From positions 1 through 39,103 of the forward strand of contig JAQVXR010000005.1 in assembly GCA_028709045.1 (NCBI GenBank): a stretch of DNA of 39,103 nt, written 5' to 3'. Under the pieces are notes generated by a model. That model was not told where the DNA came from, did not search any database, and worked only from the letters and a program-made list of their open reading frames with translations. Position numbers and translations under genes: made by a program. Each line of letters begins with the position of its first letter. Position 1 is the first letter of the stretch. Source of the stretch: Desulfitobacteriaceae bacterium (lineage in GTDB: Bacteria; Bacillota; Dehalobacteriia; Dehalobacteriales; Dehalobacteriaceae). This document shows, piece after piece, positions 16,249 to 24,569 of this stretch.

Positions 16249-17407
16249 TTGATAAATTCTCCTTCCGTCCTTCTTGAGCAATGATACTTACAGCTTCCAC
16301 CACTTGCTCAATGTCAGATTCAGTATTGAAATAACCGATGGATAATCTAATTGCCCCATAAGGAAATGTACCAATCGTCTCATGAGCCAGGGGAGCACAG
16401 TGTATTCCGGGGCGAGTCAATATGCCAAACTGTTCATCCAAGACTGCGGCCACCTCCGCCCCATCCAGTCCGGAAATATTAAAGGATATTACCCCTGAAC
16501 CCAGTTCCGAAATTTTAGGTCCATAAACCAAGACTCCTTCAATTTCTCTTAGCCCCGCCACAAGGCTCTTTGTTAACGAAAGTTCTTTTGCTCTAATACT
16601 ATCTAACCCTACCCGTTTGATAAAACGAACTCCTGCCGCCAATCCTGCCAAACCAAAAGCATTAACAGTACCTGCTTCCAACCTGTCCGGCATAAATTCC
16701 GGCTGATACTGGATATCGGAACGACTACCAGTGCCTCCTACCCGCAAAGGCCGAACTTCTACCCCAGGTTTTACATATAAGCCACCGGTTCCTTGTGGAC
16801 CAAACAGCCCTTTGTGCCCGGTAAAAGCAAGCAGAGAGATATGATATTCTTGGACATCGATTGGAAAAATACCGGCACTCTGGGCAGCATCCACCATGAA
16901 CAAAACACCCCGGTCCCGGCACAATCTGCCAATATCTTTGATCGGTTGGACCGTTCCGGTGAGATTGGAGACATGGTTAACAACTACAAGACGGGTATCT
17001 TGTTTAATCACCTTAGCAATAGCTTCTAATGATACAAAACCTTCCGCCGAGCAATTCACAACGGTGAGACTGCCCCCATTGCGTTCAAAATCCCGCAGAG
17101 GTCGTATCACAGAATTATGCTCCATACTGGTGGTTATCACATGATCGCCCGGATTCAAAACGCCCTTAAGAGCAATGTTAATGGCATCTGTAGCGTTAAG
17201 GGCAAATACGATTTGCTCAGTACGTTCTGCGTGAAACAATTCCGCCAGTTCTTCCCGGGCATCCAAAACCGCCCGCCCGGCAGCAATAGAAAGCCTGTGC
17301 CCGGACCGACCCGGGTTACCCCCAGAATAAAACCAATGTTTCTCCAGCGCTTCCCAGACTTCTCGTGGCTTTGGATAACTGGTTGCGGCATTATCAAGGT
17401 AGATCAT
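16235..17407 (-). CDS. Class V aminotransferase, cysteine desulfurase / selenocysteine lyase-like
   Basis: A PLP enzyme of 390 aa that probably removes S or Se from (seleno)cysteine and passes it to the TusA-like protein. It starts MIYLDNAATSYPKP. It has NHVSNLTGTVQPI, the PLP Asp in VDAAQSAG (Asp173), the Schiff-base lysine in TGHKG (Lys199), and the catalytic Cys in GIHCAPLAH (Cys337), all conserved. The sequence is close to the EF2568-type subgroup that travels with YedE/YedF and SelD. AAGGAG precedes the ATG. It begins three bases after yedE ends and overlaps the TusA gene, so the set is a single coupled unit. Confidence 0.92.
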   Translation of the reverse strand: MIYLDNAATSYPKPREVWEALEKHWFYSGGNPGRSGHRLSIAAGRAVLDAREELAELFHAERTEQIVFALNATDAINIALKGVLNPGDHVITTSMEHNSVIRPLRDFERNGGSLTVVNCSAEGFVSLEAIAKVIKQDTRLVVVNHVSNLTGTVQPIKDIGRLCRDRGVLFMVDAAQSAGIFPIDVQEYHISLLAFTGHKGLFGPQGTGGLYVKPGVEVRPLRVGGTGSRSDIQYQPEFMPDRLEAGTVNAFGLAGLAAGVRFIKRVGLDSIRAKELSLTKSLVAGLREIEGVLVYGPKISELGSGVISFNISGLDGAEVAAVLDEQFGILTRPGIHCAPLAHETIGTFPYGAIRLSIGYFNTESDIEQVVEAVSIIAQEGRKENLSNERN

Positions 17408-17410
17408 TTC

Positions 17411-18505
17411 TTAACTCCTTGCCGCCGCTTTTTTATCCGTGCTTGAAAAAGCACAAGCAGCTCTGCTCTGAAGAATTCCGATCACAATAAGTAAAATAAT
17501 AGAAGCAATGACCACATACTTACCGGCCGGGCCAACTCCTTTGGCGCTGGCAGCAATCCCAAAATTATGGGCAAGAGCGGCTCCCACAATAAAACCGATA
17601 ATCGTTGCTGCAGAATCTATATTACCCTGTCCTGCCAAAACTGTCTGGCGTAATGGACAACCGCCTAAAAAAGTAGAACCTAATCCGACGACATAGAGGC
17701 CAAGGAAATTCCAGAGATGCTCGGTATGGGCAATGGGCTGTTCGTTAAAGCCCAAATTAAATTTATGAAAGATCAGATTCATAATTATTGCAGCTGCCAA
17801 AACCCCTGCAAACCCTGAAACTAAATGAAAATCTCTCATTAAGAGGACGTCCCGAATACCTCCGGCTATACAAAGGCGGGTACGCTGGCTGATAATGCCT
17901 ACCAACAGTCCTGCAGCAAGAGAAATTAAAAACGGCGCATGCTGGGAACCAGGCCCCTCCTTGCTGGCAATAAATAATGTCGTAAAAAATGCCAATGCTG
18001 CCAGTATCAGAAAAATAAACGGTAACACCAAGCCGGACGTAGTTGTTTGATTATATGCACGTCCCAAGGTGAATCCTTTTTTCAAAAAATAAATTCCTGT
18101 CAATATCCCGCACCCGAAACCGGCAAAAGCAACCAAGGCGTTTAGATCACCGGCACCTAAACGTAAGATCATCCGTAAGGGACAGCCCAAAAAGACCAGC
18201 GCGCCAAACATCACCACAACTCCCAGGAAAAAGCGCAAAACCGTTGCCGATCCTCCCTGGGGTTTAAATTCTCCTGCAAATAAACTGATTAAAAAAGCAC
18301 CTAGTAAAATCCCCAAAATTTCCGGACGCATATACTGAACTACTGAAGCCTGGTGCAGACCTAAAGCCCCGGCTGCATCCCGGTAGAAACAAGCAATACA
18401 TACCCCCATATTGGCCGGGTTCCCCAAAAGAACAAGTAAAACTCCCAGGAACCCTACAATAAGACCCGAAACAATGATACCGGTCCTCGTGGCAAAAAAC
18501 TTCAT
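17411..18505 (-). CDS. yedE: YedE-family putative selenium (YeeE/TsuA-like) transporter
   Basis: A 364-aa integral membrane protein with about ten helices in two homologous halves. Each half carries a Cys signature: FLGCPLRMILRLGAGDLNA and LGGCPLRQTVLAGQGN, plus CIACFYRD near the N-terminus and RTRLCIAGGIRD in the middle. In the related thiosulfate transporter TsuA such cysteines line the path for the anion. The selenium-linked YedE subgroup is assigned from context: class V desulfurase, TusA-like and DUF3343 genes follow without gaps. The transported species is probably a reduced Se compound. The ATG at 18505 has a GGTG-type ribosome site. Confidence 0.9.
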   Translation of the reverse strand: MKFFATRTGIIVSGLIVGFLGVLLVLLGNPANMGVCIACFYRDAAGALGLHQASVVQYMRPEILGILLGAFLISLFAGEFKPQGGSATVLRFFLGVVVMFGALVFLGCPLRMILRLGAGDLNALVAFAGFGCGILTGIYFLKKGFTLGRAYNQTTTSGLVLPFIFLILAALAFFTTLFIASKEGPGSQHAPFLISLAAGLLVGIISQRTRLCIAGGIRDVLLMRDFHLVSGFAGVLAAAIIMNLIFHKFNLGFNEQPIAHTEHLWNFLGLYVVGLGSTFLGGCPLRQTVLAGQGNIDSAATIIGFIVGAALAHNFGIAASAKGVGPAGKYVVIASIILLIVIGILQSRAACAFSSTDKKAAARS

Positions 18506-18551
18506 AAATCACACCGCCCCCATTGGAAATATTTCTTTAATCCAGTTAAAT

Positions 18552-18579
18552 TTTATATCCGGCGGTGTTTTACGTCCAA
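18552..18579 (-). promoter_or_regulatory. Probable sigma-A promoter of the selenium cassette
   Basis: Minus strand: -35 TTGGAC (18574-18579), 16-base spacer, -10 TATAAA (18552-18557), about 45 bases before the yedE ATG. Confidence 0.5.
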
Positions 18580-18653
18580 TCAATTGTTTTTATGAATAAC
18601 TCGGTCATGATAAAATTTAGTTATTACCACCTCGTTAAAGCTCTATTAATTAT

Positions 18654-18689
18654 AAAAAAGCCCGGCTGTCCCTGAAGACCTCCATGGCT
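18654..18689 (-). terminator. Possible terminator after the Fur-family gene
   Basis: Minus strand AGCC...GGCT pairing around a partly paired loop with a TTTTTT tail, 31 bases past the regulator's stop. The stem is weak. Confidence 0.35.
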
Positions 18690-18720
18690 CTCTTTGTTAA
18701 ACCATATTAACAACTTTGCT

Positions 18721-19158
18721 TTATTCCTTTTTTGCCCTTTGAAGGCAGTCCGAACAGTAACCGTAAAGTTCCATCCTGTGTTCGGTAATGGTAAACCCTT
18801 CCCTTTCACCTACCGTTTTCGCAAAACTTGACAAAGGACATTCATCTATTTTAACCACCTTACGACAGTTCAAACAAATTAAATTATGGCAATGACAATC
18901 ACTTAACAGTTGAAATTGGGCCTTATCATCATGAAATCCTTCTCTGGTAATCAATCCTGCCGCAAAGAGCTTTTTTAAATTTCGATAAACTGTAGTTAAG
19001 CTGGTATTCTCTTTTCTTTCACGGACCAAAAGAAAAATCTCTTCTGCCGTTAGCGGCTTATCGCTCGCAGACAGTACTTCCAAAATCGCCCGTCTTTGTT
19101 TCGTCATTTTCTGGCCTTGGGCTTGTAATTTGCTTGAGAGCTTTTTTACCCTGTCCAC
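18721..19158 (-). CDS. Fur-family metal-responsive repressor (Fur/Zur/PerR type)
   Basis: 145 aa. A winged helix (TKQRRAILEVLSASDKPLTAEEIF...TTVYRNLKKL) is followed by the dimerisation domain. The structural zinc site is intact (CLNC at Cys95/98 and CSDC at Cys135/138), and a His/Cys-rich stretch CHCHNLIC (88-95) can hold a regulatory metal. It follows a Zn/Mn-type ABC transporter by 50 bases in the same direction, which favours a Zur-like role, but sequence alone cannot separate Fur, Zur and PerR. AAAGGAG precedes the ATG. A Fur-type palindrome lies before the transporter operon. Confidence 0.9.
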   Translation of the reverse strand: MDRVKKLSSKLQAQGQKMTKQRRAILEVLSASDKPLTAEEIFLLVRERKENTSLTTVYRNLKKLFAAGLITREGFHDDKAQFQLLSDCHCHNLICLNCRKVVKIDECPLSSFAKTVGEREGFTITEHRMELYGYCSDCLQRAKKE

Positions 19159-19208
19159 ATGATTCCACTCCTTTTAGGCCGCACTGCACCATACCGATGT
19201 TTTAATCT

Positions 19209-20048
19209 TCAGCCCCAAATACGCTTCTGCACGATAGTTCCCATATAACAAAGGGCCATGAGCAGAACAATTGTCGCGCCGGTAGCCGTATCCCAATAAT
19301 AAGAAAGGATCAGTCCTGCAATCCCACAAGCGACGGCAATTAATACCGACACCAGATTATACATACGCATGTTCGTCGCCATATTCCGTGCTGCAGCTGC
19401 CGGTAAAACCAGCAGGGAATTAATAATGAGAATACCTACCCATTGTATACAAACAGTAACGATCACAGCCAGGCACACAGCAAAAGATATTTCGACGAAG
19501 CGAACATTGATCCCCCGGCTCCGGGCGAGAGAAGGATGAACGCTGACCAGCATCAACCGGTTAAAACCGGTAAACCAAAACACAAGAAATGCCGCCGCCA
19601 CCAAAATAACTAAACCGATCTCACCTGGTGTAATACTTAACAGGTCACCAATCAAATAACTTGAATATTTGCTAAACCCTCCCCCGCGGGAAAGAACGAC
19701 AACCCCTAAAGCAACAGCCGTAGCAGCAAAAACTCCAATTACTGTATCTGCGGAAGAACGGGTCATTTCTTTTACGTTGCATACGGTGAATGCCATAAAA
19801 ACAGCAAATGCTGTCATCGCTCCCAACGGATTGTGCAGACCAAGAATCACTCCCAGAGCAATTCCTGTCAAAGCAGAGTGTCCGATGGTGTCTGAAAAAA
19901 AGGCCATGTGGTTATTAACCACCATTGTGCCCATCATGCCAAAAAGCGGTGTCACCAAAAGCACCGCCAAGAGAGCATTTTGCATAAAAGTATGCTGCGC
20001 CCAAGAAAAAGGCAGCAACCAGCTTATTAACCCACTCCAAGTTTCCAT
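19209..20048 (-). CDS. Zn/Mn-type metal ABC transporter, permease
   Basis: A 279-aa inner-membrane channel subunit of the ABC-3 family (PF00950), with about eight helices. Typical motifs are GMMGTMVVNNHMAFFSDTIGHSALTGIALG (residues 37-66), the SRG-type loop VHPSLARSRGINV, and LVLPAAAARNMA near the end. It works with the ATPase and lipoprotein encoded directly upstream; the start overlaps the ATPase stop by one base (TAATG). The Fur-family regulator gene follows. Confidence 0.92.
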   Translation of the reverse strand: METWSGLISWLLPFSWAQHTFMQNALLAVLLVTPLFGMMGTMVVNNHMAFFSDTIGHSALTGIALGVILGLHNPLGAMTAFAVFMAFTVCNVKEMTRSSADTVIGVFAATAVALGVVVLSRGGGFSKYSSYLIGDLLSITPGEIGLVILVAAAFLVFWFTGFNRLMLVSVHPSLARSRGINVRFVEISFAVCLAVIVTVCIQWVGILIINSLLVLPAAAARNMATNMRMYNLVSVLIAVACGIAGLILSYYWDTATGATIVLLMALCYMGTIVQKRIWG

Positions 20049-20866
20049 TACATGCTTCCTTCCTCAATATATGAAGGTCTCATTTCTTGATCCATCAGTT
20101 TAGGAAGAACCCGACCAAAAATACATTTGACCTTTTCATCCTCCATTACCTGTTTCGGGGTACCTACACACTGCACACACTTATTTAGTAAAATCATCCG
20201 ATCAGCGTACCGGCTGACTAATTCCAGATCATGAGAAACCAAGATCACAGATAAGTCATAATCTGATCTCAACCGAGAAACAGTCCGGTAAAACATTTGC
20301 CTGCCGTTAAAATCGACGCCTGATACCGGTTCATCCAAGAGAAGTAATTCCGGGATGGGTTCCATTGCCAGTGCCAAGAGGATCCTCTGGATCTCACCAC
20401 CGGACAATTCTCCCAACCGTCTGTCAATCAAATGTTCTGCCTGCACTCTACGTAAGCTTTCAGAGATTTTCCCCCTCATCTTTTTCCTTCCGGCCAGCCA
20501 AACAGGCATGATCCGCTGGCTGGCAATAAATAAATCACAAACGCTGACCGGTGAACCAAAATCAAAATCCCATCGTTGAGGGACATAGCCAATGGTCGGT
20601 ACGGCTTTTCTCCGTCCCAAAGAATTCTGAAAGCTCACCCTCCCCCGATAAGGGATTTCGCCAATCAGTGCTTTCAGTAAAGTACTTTTTCCGGCGCCGT
20701 TGGGCCCGATCAATGCTACCAATTCGCCACAGTGAATGTGCAAGTTTATTCCATCCAAGATAACCGACTTACCCCTGGTTACTTGAAGGTTTTCAATTTT
20801 TGTGCAACATTTCCCGCAGGAAAAACCTTTTTCTTGCAAAGGATATTTGGGACATGCAACCGCCAT
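20048..20866 (-). CDS. Zn/Mn-type metal ABC transporter, ATP-binding protein
   Basis: 272 aa, ABC ATPase: Walker A GPNGAGKS (54-61), signature LSGGE (about 165), Walker B LLLLDEP, and SHD switch His in LVSHDLELV. It couples ATP hydrolysis to metal import with the flanking permease and lipoprotein. The first ~25 residues before the usual start of the fold are unusual, with cysteines at 5, 17, 20 and 21 (SCGKCC). A CVQC pair lies near the C-terminus. Both ends overlap neighbours by one base, so the operon is tightly coupled. The annotated ATG follows the lipoprotein stop as TAATG. Confidence 0.93.
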   Translation of the reverse strand: MAVACPKYPLQEKGFSCGKCCTKIENLQVTRGKSVILDGINLHIHCGELVALIGPNGAGKSTLLKALIGEIPYRGRVSFQNSLGRRKAVPTIGYVPQRWDFDFGSPVSVCDLFIASQRIMPVWLAGRKKMRGKISESLRRVQAEHLIDRRLGELSGGEIQRILLALAMEPIPELLLLDEPVSGVDFNGRQMFYRTVSRLRSDYDLSVILVSHDLELVSRYADRMILLNKCVQCVGTPKQVMEDEKVKCIFGRVLPKLMDQEMRPSYIEEGSM

Positions 20867-21804
20867 TAGTGTAAAGCCTCCCGCAGTGTTTCCATATTTT
20901 TCTCCATAATTCTTATGTAGCTGTCAAGATCCATCGGTCCTGTTACCACCGGGTCCAATGAATACACCGTTGCCCCTGTTTCCCTGGCGATAGCTTCAGC
21001 AGTTTTTGCAGGGTACTGAGGCTCGGCAAAGATAGTTTTTACTCCTGTCCTTTTAATAGTGTTGATACAGTCGGCAAATTCCCCAGCACTTAGTTCCGAC
21101 CCGGAATCCTTTTCAATTACAGCAACAATATTCAGATCAAATTCCTGAGCGAAATAAGGAAAGGCATCATGAAAAGCTACGATATCCCGCCGGCTGATAT
21201 CGTCCAAATACTCATGCATTTTTTGCCTTAGGGCATCAAGTTTGCTTAGATAAAGATCTGCATTTTCCTGGTATCTCTTAGCATGGTCAGGATCCAATTC
21301 CTTAAGTTGATTTCTAATATTTTTTACTTGATCAATAGCATAACTAACACTTACCCAAAGATGGGGATTCGGTTCTCCGGTATGCTCATCATCTTTAATT
21401 AATTCCAGGCCTTGGCTTGCTTCAATCAGCTTCAACTCCGGGCACCCGTCTATAACCTTATCGAGAAAACTTTCCATTCCCGCCCCGTTAATAACCATGA
21501 AATCAGCATCTGTTAAACATTTCAGGTCTTTTGGTGTGAATTGATAATCATGGAGACACCCGGTAATAGGTTCCGTCATATTAACAACTTCTACCCCGGA
21601 AATATCTTTTGCAATATTAGCCGCCATCAAATACATAGGATAAAATGAAGTAACAATCTTAATATTCCCGCTTTCTTGAGAGAGGGAAAGCTGCTGGGCT
21701 ACATCCGTATCCGTATCCTTTCCTCCACACCCTGCTAAACTAAATATTAAAAAAACCATTACTAATAAAATAATACTCTTTTTTACACGCACAGGCATTC
21801 TCAC
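20866..21804 (-). CDS. Zn/Mn-type metal ABC transporter, substrate-binding lipoprotein
   Basis: A 312-aa cluster A-I metal-binding protein (PF01297). A lipoprotein signal ends LAGC-GG. Metal ligands are visible: His in GCLHDYQF, His in NPHLW, His in AFHDAFP and Asp in LDPVVTG. There is no long His-rich loop as in E. coli ZnuA; the family covers zinc and manganese importers and the metal is not settled, though the HDYQFTPKD style leans to zinc. The start may instead be the GTG at 21792, better spaced from GGGGTGA. A Fur-type box lies about 65 bases upstream. Confidence 0.9.
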   Translation of the reverse strand: MRMPVRVKKSIILLVMVFLIFSLAGCGGKDTDTDVAQQLSLSQESGNIKIVTSFYPMYLMAANIAKDISGVEVVNMTEPITGCLHDYQFTPKDLKCLTDADFMVINGAGMESFLDKVIDGCPELKLIEASQGLELIKDDEHTGEPNPHLWVSVSYAIDQVKNIRNQLKELDPDHAKRYQENADLYLSKLDALRQKMHEYLDDISRRDIVAFHDAFPYFAQEFDLNIVAVIEKDSGSELSAGEFADCINTIKRTGVKTIFAEPQYPAKTAEAIARETGATVYSLDPVVTGPMDLDSYIRIMEKNMETLREALH

Positions 21805-21868
21805 CCCATTTTTTAATTAATGCCATTTATTATTCCCAACATATTTCCAATTATTCCTAAGTATGCTA

Positions 21869-21893
21869 AATGAAAATGATTTTCATTTTCATT
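21869..21893 (-). promoter_or_regulatory. Fur-type operator upstream of the metal ABC transporter operon
   Basis: A perfect 11-bp inverted repeat AATGAAAATGA / TCATTTTCATT with a 3-base centre. The inner 19 bases agree with the classic Fur box at most positions. It lies immediately downstream of a perfect -10 (TATAAT, minus strand, 21907-21912), so bound repressor would block initiation. The probable regulator is the Fur-family protein encoded at the operon's end. Confidence 0.8.
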
Positions 21894-21962
21894 TGCATTT
21901 ATTCTTATTATATTACTTTGTCGAAAAAAAATGCAAGTTACCAAAAAAATTTTATGAAGAAT

Positions 21963-22050
21963 ACTTGATTTTTGCCTAGTTTTTGACGCAGGCGCACCAG
22001 AATTCTAGCATTGTGCACTGCTTAGAAATTCCAGTCCTTTACTTAGTTGC
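21963..22050. repeat. Interspersed hairpin repeat, copy 1
   Basis: Aligns with 33001-33104. Shared blocks are ACTTG, GACGCAGGCGC, CCAGAATT-CTAG, ATTGT, TAGAAAT, CCAGTCCTTTA and CTTAGTTGC. A central hairpin (TTCTA...TAGAA with inner GCA/TGC) is kept although its sequence differs. It sits in the 369-base gap between feoB's terminator and the ABC operon promoter. The coding strand, if any, is unknown. Confidence 0.7.
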
Positions 22051-22091
22051 ACTTAGTATCAACATATTTTTCAACTTATAATTTTTGGTAT

Positions 22092-22117
22092 AAAAAACTC
22101 CGGGACAAATCCCGGAG
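22092..22117 (-). terminator. Terminator of feoAB
   Basis: Minus strand CTCCGGGA / TCCCGGAG perfect 8-bp stem, 4-base loop, TTTTTTA tail, 57 bases after feoB. Confidence 0.9.
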
Positions 22118-22173
22118 AAGTATGCAAAATAAATTTTAATAAATACCTTAACAACCTTGCTGCTCAACCAATC

Positions 22174-24270
22174 TTATGAATAAAACAAAAATAATCCACC
22201 ACGGTAAACAACAAAACAGACGATCCAGGCAAGGGCAAAAGTATATCCAACTAAAAACAGAGGCCAGCGCCAAGTTCCTGTTTCCTGATGGAAGACAGCA
22301 ACCGTGGAGATACAGGGAATATAAATCAAGACAAACAACATAAAAACATACGAGGTAAGAGGAGTGAGACCGGATTGTTCCCTTACTCTTTGGGTAAGAC
22401 CGTTTGTTGACCCATCTTGAGCAGAAGAAAGGTCAGTATTGTCTTGGATACTGTAGAGAGTGCCCATGGTGCTGACGACAACCTCCTTTGCTGCCAAGCC
22501 GGATAGCAGTACCACACCTGATTTCCAGTCCAAGCCAAGGGGAGTAAGCACCGGTTCCAGAGCATGTCCAATATCACCGGCAATACTTTTCTCAGGGGCA
22601 GCCGGATAATACTGGATTAAGCCTTTATTTCCTGAGAAAGAAAATGAAAAGAAAAACCAAATAATAATGGAAGCAAGTAAAATTACCGTCCCTGCTTTTT
22701 TTAAATACATTTTTGCTCGATTTATCATTTGAATAAGTACGCTCTTCATTACAGGAAGTCGGTAAGGAGGCAGTTCCATAATAAAGGGTTCAGAAGGACC
22801 TTTAACCACACTGCTTCTTAATACCTTAGCCATAATCACCGCTAAAATCATTCCTGCCACATAAATAGAAAATACGACACTACCCGCAATGTCTGTTTCA
22901 AAAAAAGCAGCAGCTAATAAAGTATATACTGGAAGACGCGCCCCGCAACTCATGAGAGGAACCACCAACATCGTCACAATTCGATCCCGGGGATTTTCTA
23001 AAATCCTCGTTGCCATTAAAGCAGGAATTGAACAACCAAATCCCAGAAGCATCGGGATAAATGACTTCCCGTGCAAACCTGCTTTAGTCATCATTCTGTC
23101 CATGATAAAGGCCGCCCGCGCCATATATCCGGTAGACTCTAAAAGAGCTATTCCCAAAAAAAGCAAGAGTATGTTGGGGAGAAAGGTGATCACCCCGCCT
23201 ACCCCACCAATAATTCCGTCCACAAGGATTGATCTAAACAATCCTTCAGGCAGGAAAGTAATAAGCAATGTGCTTAAAGAAGAAAATCCCCATTCTATGG
23301 CATTGGTAAAAGGACCCCCCAGAGAAAATATCAGCCGAAAAAGTATCCACATAATGACAAAAAAAATGGGTAAACCAAAATATTTATTTAGAATAATTTT
23401 ATCAATTTTTTCGGTGACAGTAATTCTCTTCCATTTATTCTCAGAGACAACTCCTTTAAATATTTTACGGGCAGCTGAATACCGTTGATTGATGATCACT
23501 GCTTCCGGATCCTTACCCAAAAGACGAAACACCTCTCGGAAACCTTTTTGTACCGCTTCCTCTAACTTACCATCCTGTATCAACGTATTTATTTCTGCTT
23601 TCACCGCCCGGTCGCTTTCTAATAACTTAACGGCAAGCCAACGCAAAAGAAATGATTCTTTTATTCTCCAATCATATTGAACATCTAAATTCTCTGAAAT
23701 CATCAGCGTAACGGTATTTATCGCTTTTTCAATTTCCGCTCCGTAAAAAATATGATTAAATTCGCTGTTTCCCTCTGCCGCCCTAATAACCGCCTGCAAA
23801 AGACCGGGAAAGCCATCTCCTTTGGTCCCTACCACAGGAACCGCAGGGAAATGAAGGCACTGAGACAATTTAGTGCAATCAACAGTAAGACCTATTTCCC
23901 GGGCCGCATCAACCATATTTAAGGCTAAAACCATGGGAATACCCAGTTCCTTTAATTGGACAGTAAGGTTTAAACCCCTTTCTAAACTGGTAGCGTCTAC
24001 CACATTGATGACAACATCTATTTTTTCTTTCAGCAAAACATTGCGGGCAACTACTTCATCAGGTGAATAGGCTGTCAAACCATATATCCCCGGTAAGTCA
24101 ATCAACTTTAATCGGTATTCCTGAAATTCTACTTCTCCAATTTTTTGTTCAACCGTTACCCCCGGGTAATTTCCCACATGATAACGGCTCCCTGTCAGCT
24201 TGTTAAAAAGAGTGGTTTTCCCGCAATTGGGATTTCCCGCGAGAGCAATTGTCAGTTCTCTTCTTTGCAT
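22174..24270 (-). CDS. feoB: Ferrous iron transporter FeoB
   Basis: A 698-aa inner-membrane Fe2+ importer with an N-terminal GTPase. G1 is GNPNCGKTT (12-20), the switch I region is NYPGVTVE, G3 is DLPGIYGLTAYSPDE, and G4 is LNMVD. A GDI-like helical region follows, then the membrane domain with both Gate motifs (including GFGCSIPALMATR and the second half with GLAAKEVVVSTMG). The ATG lies inside the end of feoA (19-base overlap), so the two are coupled. Control by the DtxR-type regulator is suggested by a shared operator. Confidence 0.97.
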   Translation of the reverse strand: MQRRELTIALAGNPNCGKTTLFNKLTGSRYHVGNYPGVTVEQKIGEVEFQEYRLKLIDLPGIYGLTAYSPDEVVARNVLLKEKIDVVINVVDATSLERGLNLTVQLKELGIPMVLALNMVDAAREIGLTVDCTKLSQCLHFPAVPVVGTKGDGFPGLLQAVIRAAEGNSEFNHIFYGAEIEKAINTVTLMISENLDVQYDWRIKESFLLRWLAVKLLESDRAVKAEINTLIQDGKLEEAVQKGFREVFRLLGKDPEAVIINQRYSAARKIFKGVVSENKWKRITVTEKIDKIILNKYFGLPIFFVIMWILFRLIFSLGGPFTNAIEWGFSSLSTLLITFLPEGLFRSILVDGIIGGVGGVITFLPNILLLFLGIALLESTGYMARAAFIMDRMMTKAGLHGKSFIPMLLGFGCSIPALMATRILENPRDRIVTMLVVPLMSCGARLPVYTLLAAAFFETDIAGSVVFSIYVAGMILAVIMAKVLRSSVVKGPSEPFIMELPPYRLPVMKSVLIQMINRAKMYLKKAGTVILLASIIIWFFFSFSFSGNKGLIQYYPAAPEKSIAGDIGHALEPVLTPLGLDWKSGVVLLSGLAAKEVVVSTMGTLYSIQDNTDLSSAQDGSTNGLTQRVREQSGLTPLTSYVFMLFVLIYIPCISTVAVFHQETGTWRWPLFLVGYTFALAWIVCFVVYRGGLFLFYS

Positions 24271-24503
24271 GCTACTTCAACCATCCCCGCTTCTTCTTTT
24301 CTGAGGGTAAGAAAATAACCCTGCATTCTAATTTCTACCGGATCACCTAAAGGAGCATATCGTTCAACCTGTACCCGAGATCCCGGTACTAAACCCATTT
24401 CCAAGAGCCGCCTGCGCAATATTCCATCCCCGCGAACATCAATGACGATTCCTTTTTGACCAGGGCTTAATTGTTTTAATGTCAAACTTGACAATATTCT
24501 CAC
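24252..24503 (-). CDS. feoA: FeoA, SH3-like partner of FeoB
   Basis: An 83-aa small cytoplasmic SH3-fold protein needed for Fe2+ uptake by FeoB. Typical motifs are LSPGQKGIVIDV, LRRRLLEMGLVPGSRVQV and APLGDPVEIRMQGYFLTLRKEEA. The annotated GTG at 24503 is very close to the AGGAG site; a TTG three codons on (24494) has better spacing (8 bases) and may be the true start. Confidence 0.95.
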   Translation of the reverse strand: MRILSSLTLKQLSPGQKGIVIDVRGDGILRRRLLEMGLVPGSRVQVERYAPLGDPVEIRMQGYFLTLRKEEAGMVEVACKEEN

Positions 24504-24521
24504 TCCTCTCTCAACAATAAT

Positions 24522-24537
24522 GTTAGATTAACCTAAC
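24522..24537 (-). promoter_or_regulatory. DtxR-type operator at the feoAB promoter
   Basis: GTTAGATTAACCTAAC, an inverted repeat with one mismatch pair. It matches the palindrome at the regulator gene (24976-24991). It lies between a candidate -35 (TTGAAA) and -10 (TAACAT) on the minus strand, about 20 bases before feoA. Confidence 0.7.
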
Positions 24538-24569
24538 TCTTTTTCAAAAAATTCCCCTATTTTTTTTAC

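Noticed and set aside
22889-23488. A 199-codon plus-strand open frame opposite feoB
   Set aside because: It is antisense to the conserved membrane domain of FeoB, has no ribosome site or recognisable domain, and is the kind of shadow frame expected opposite hydrophobic codons.
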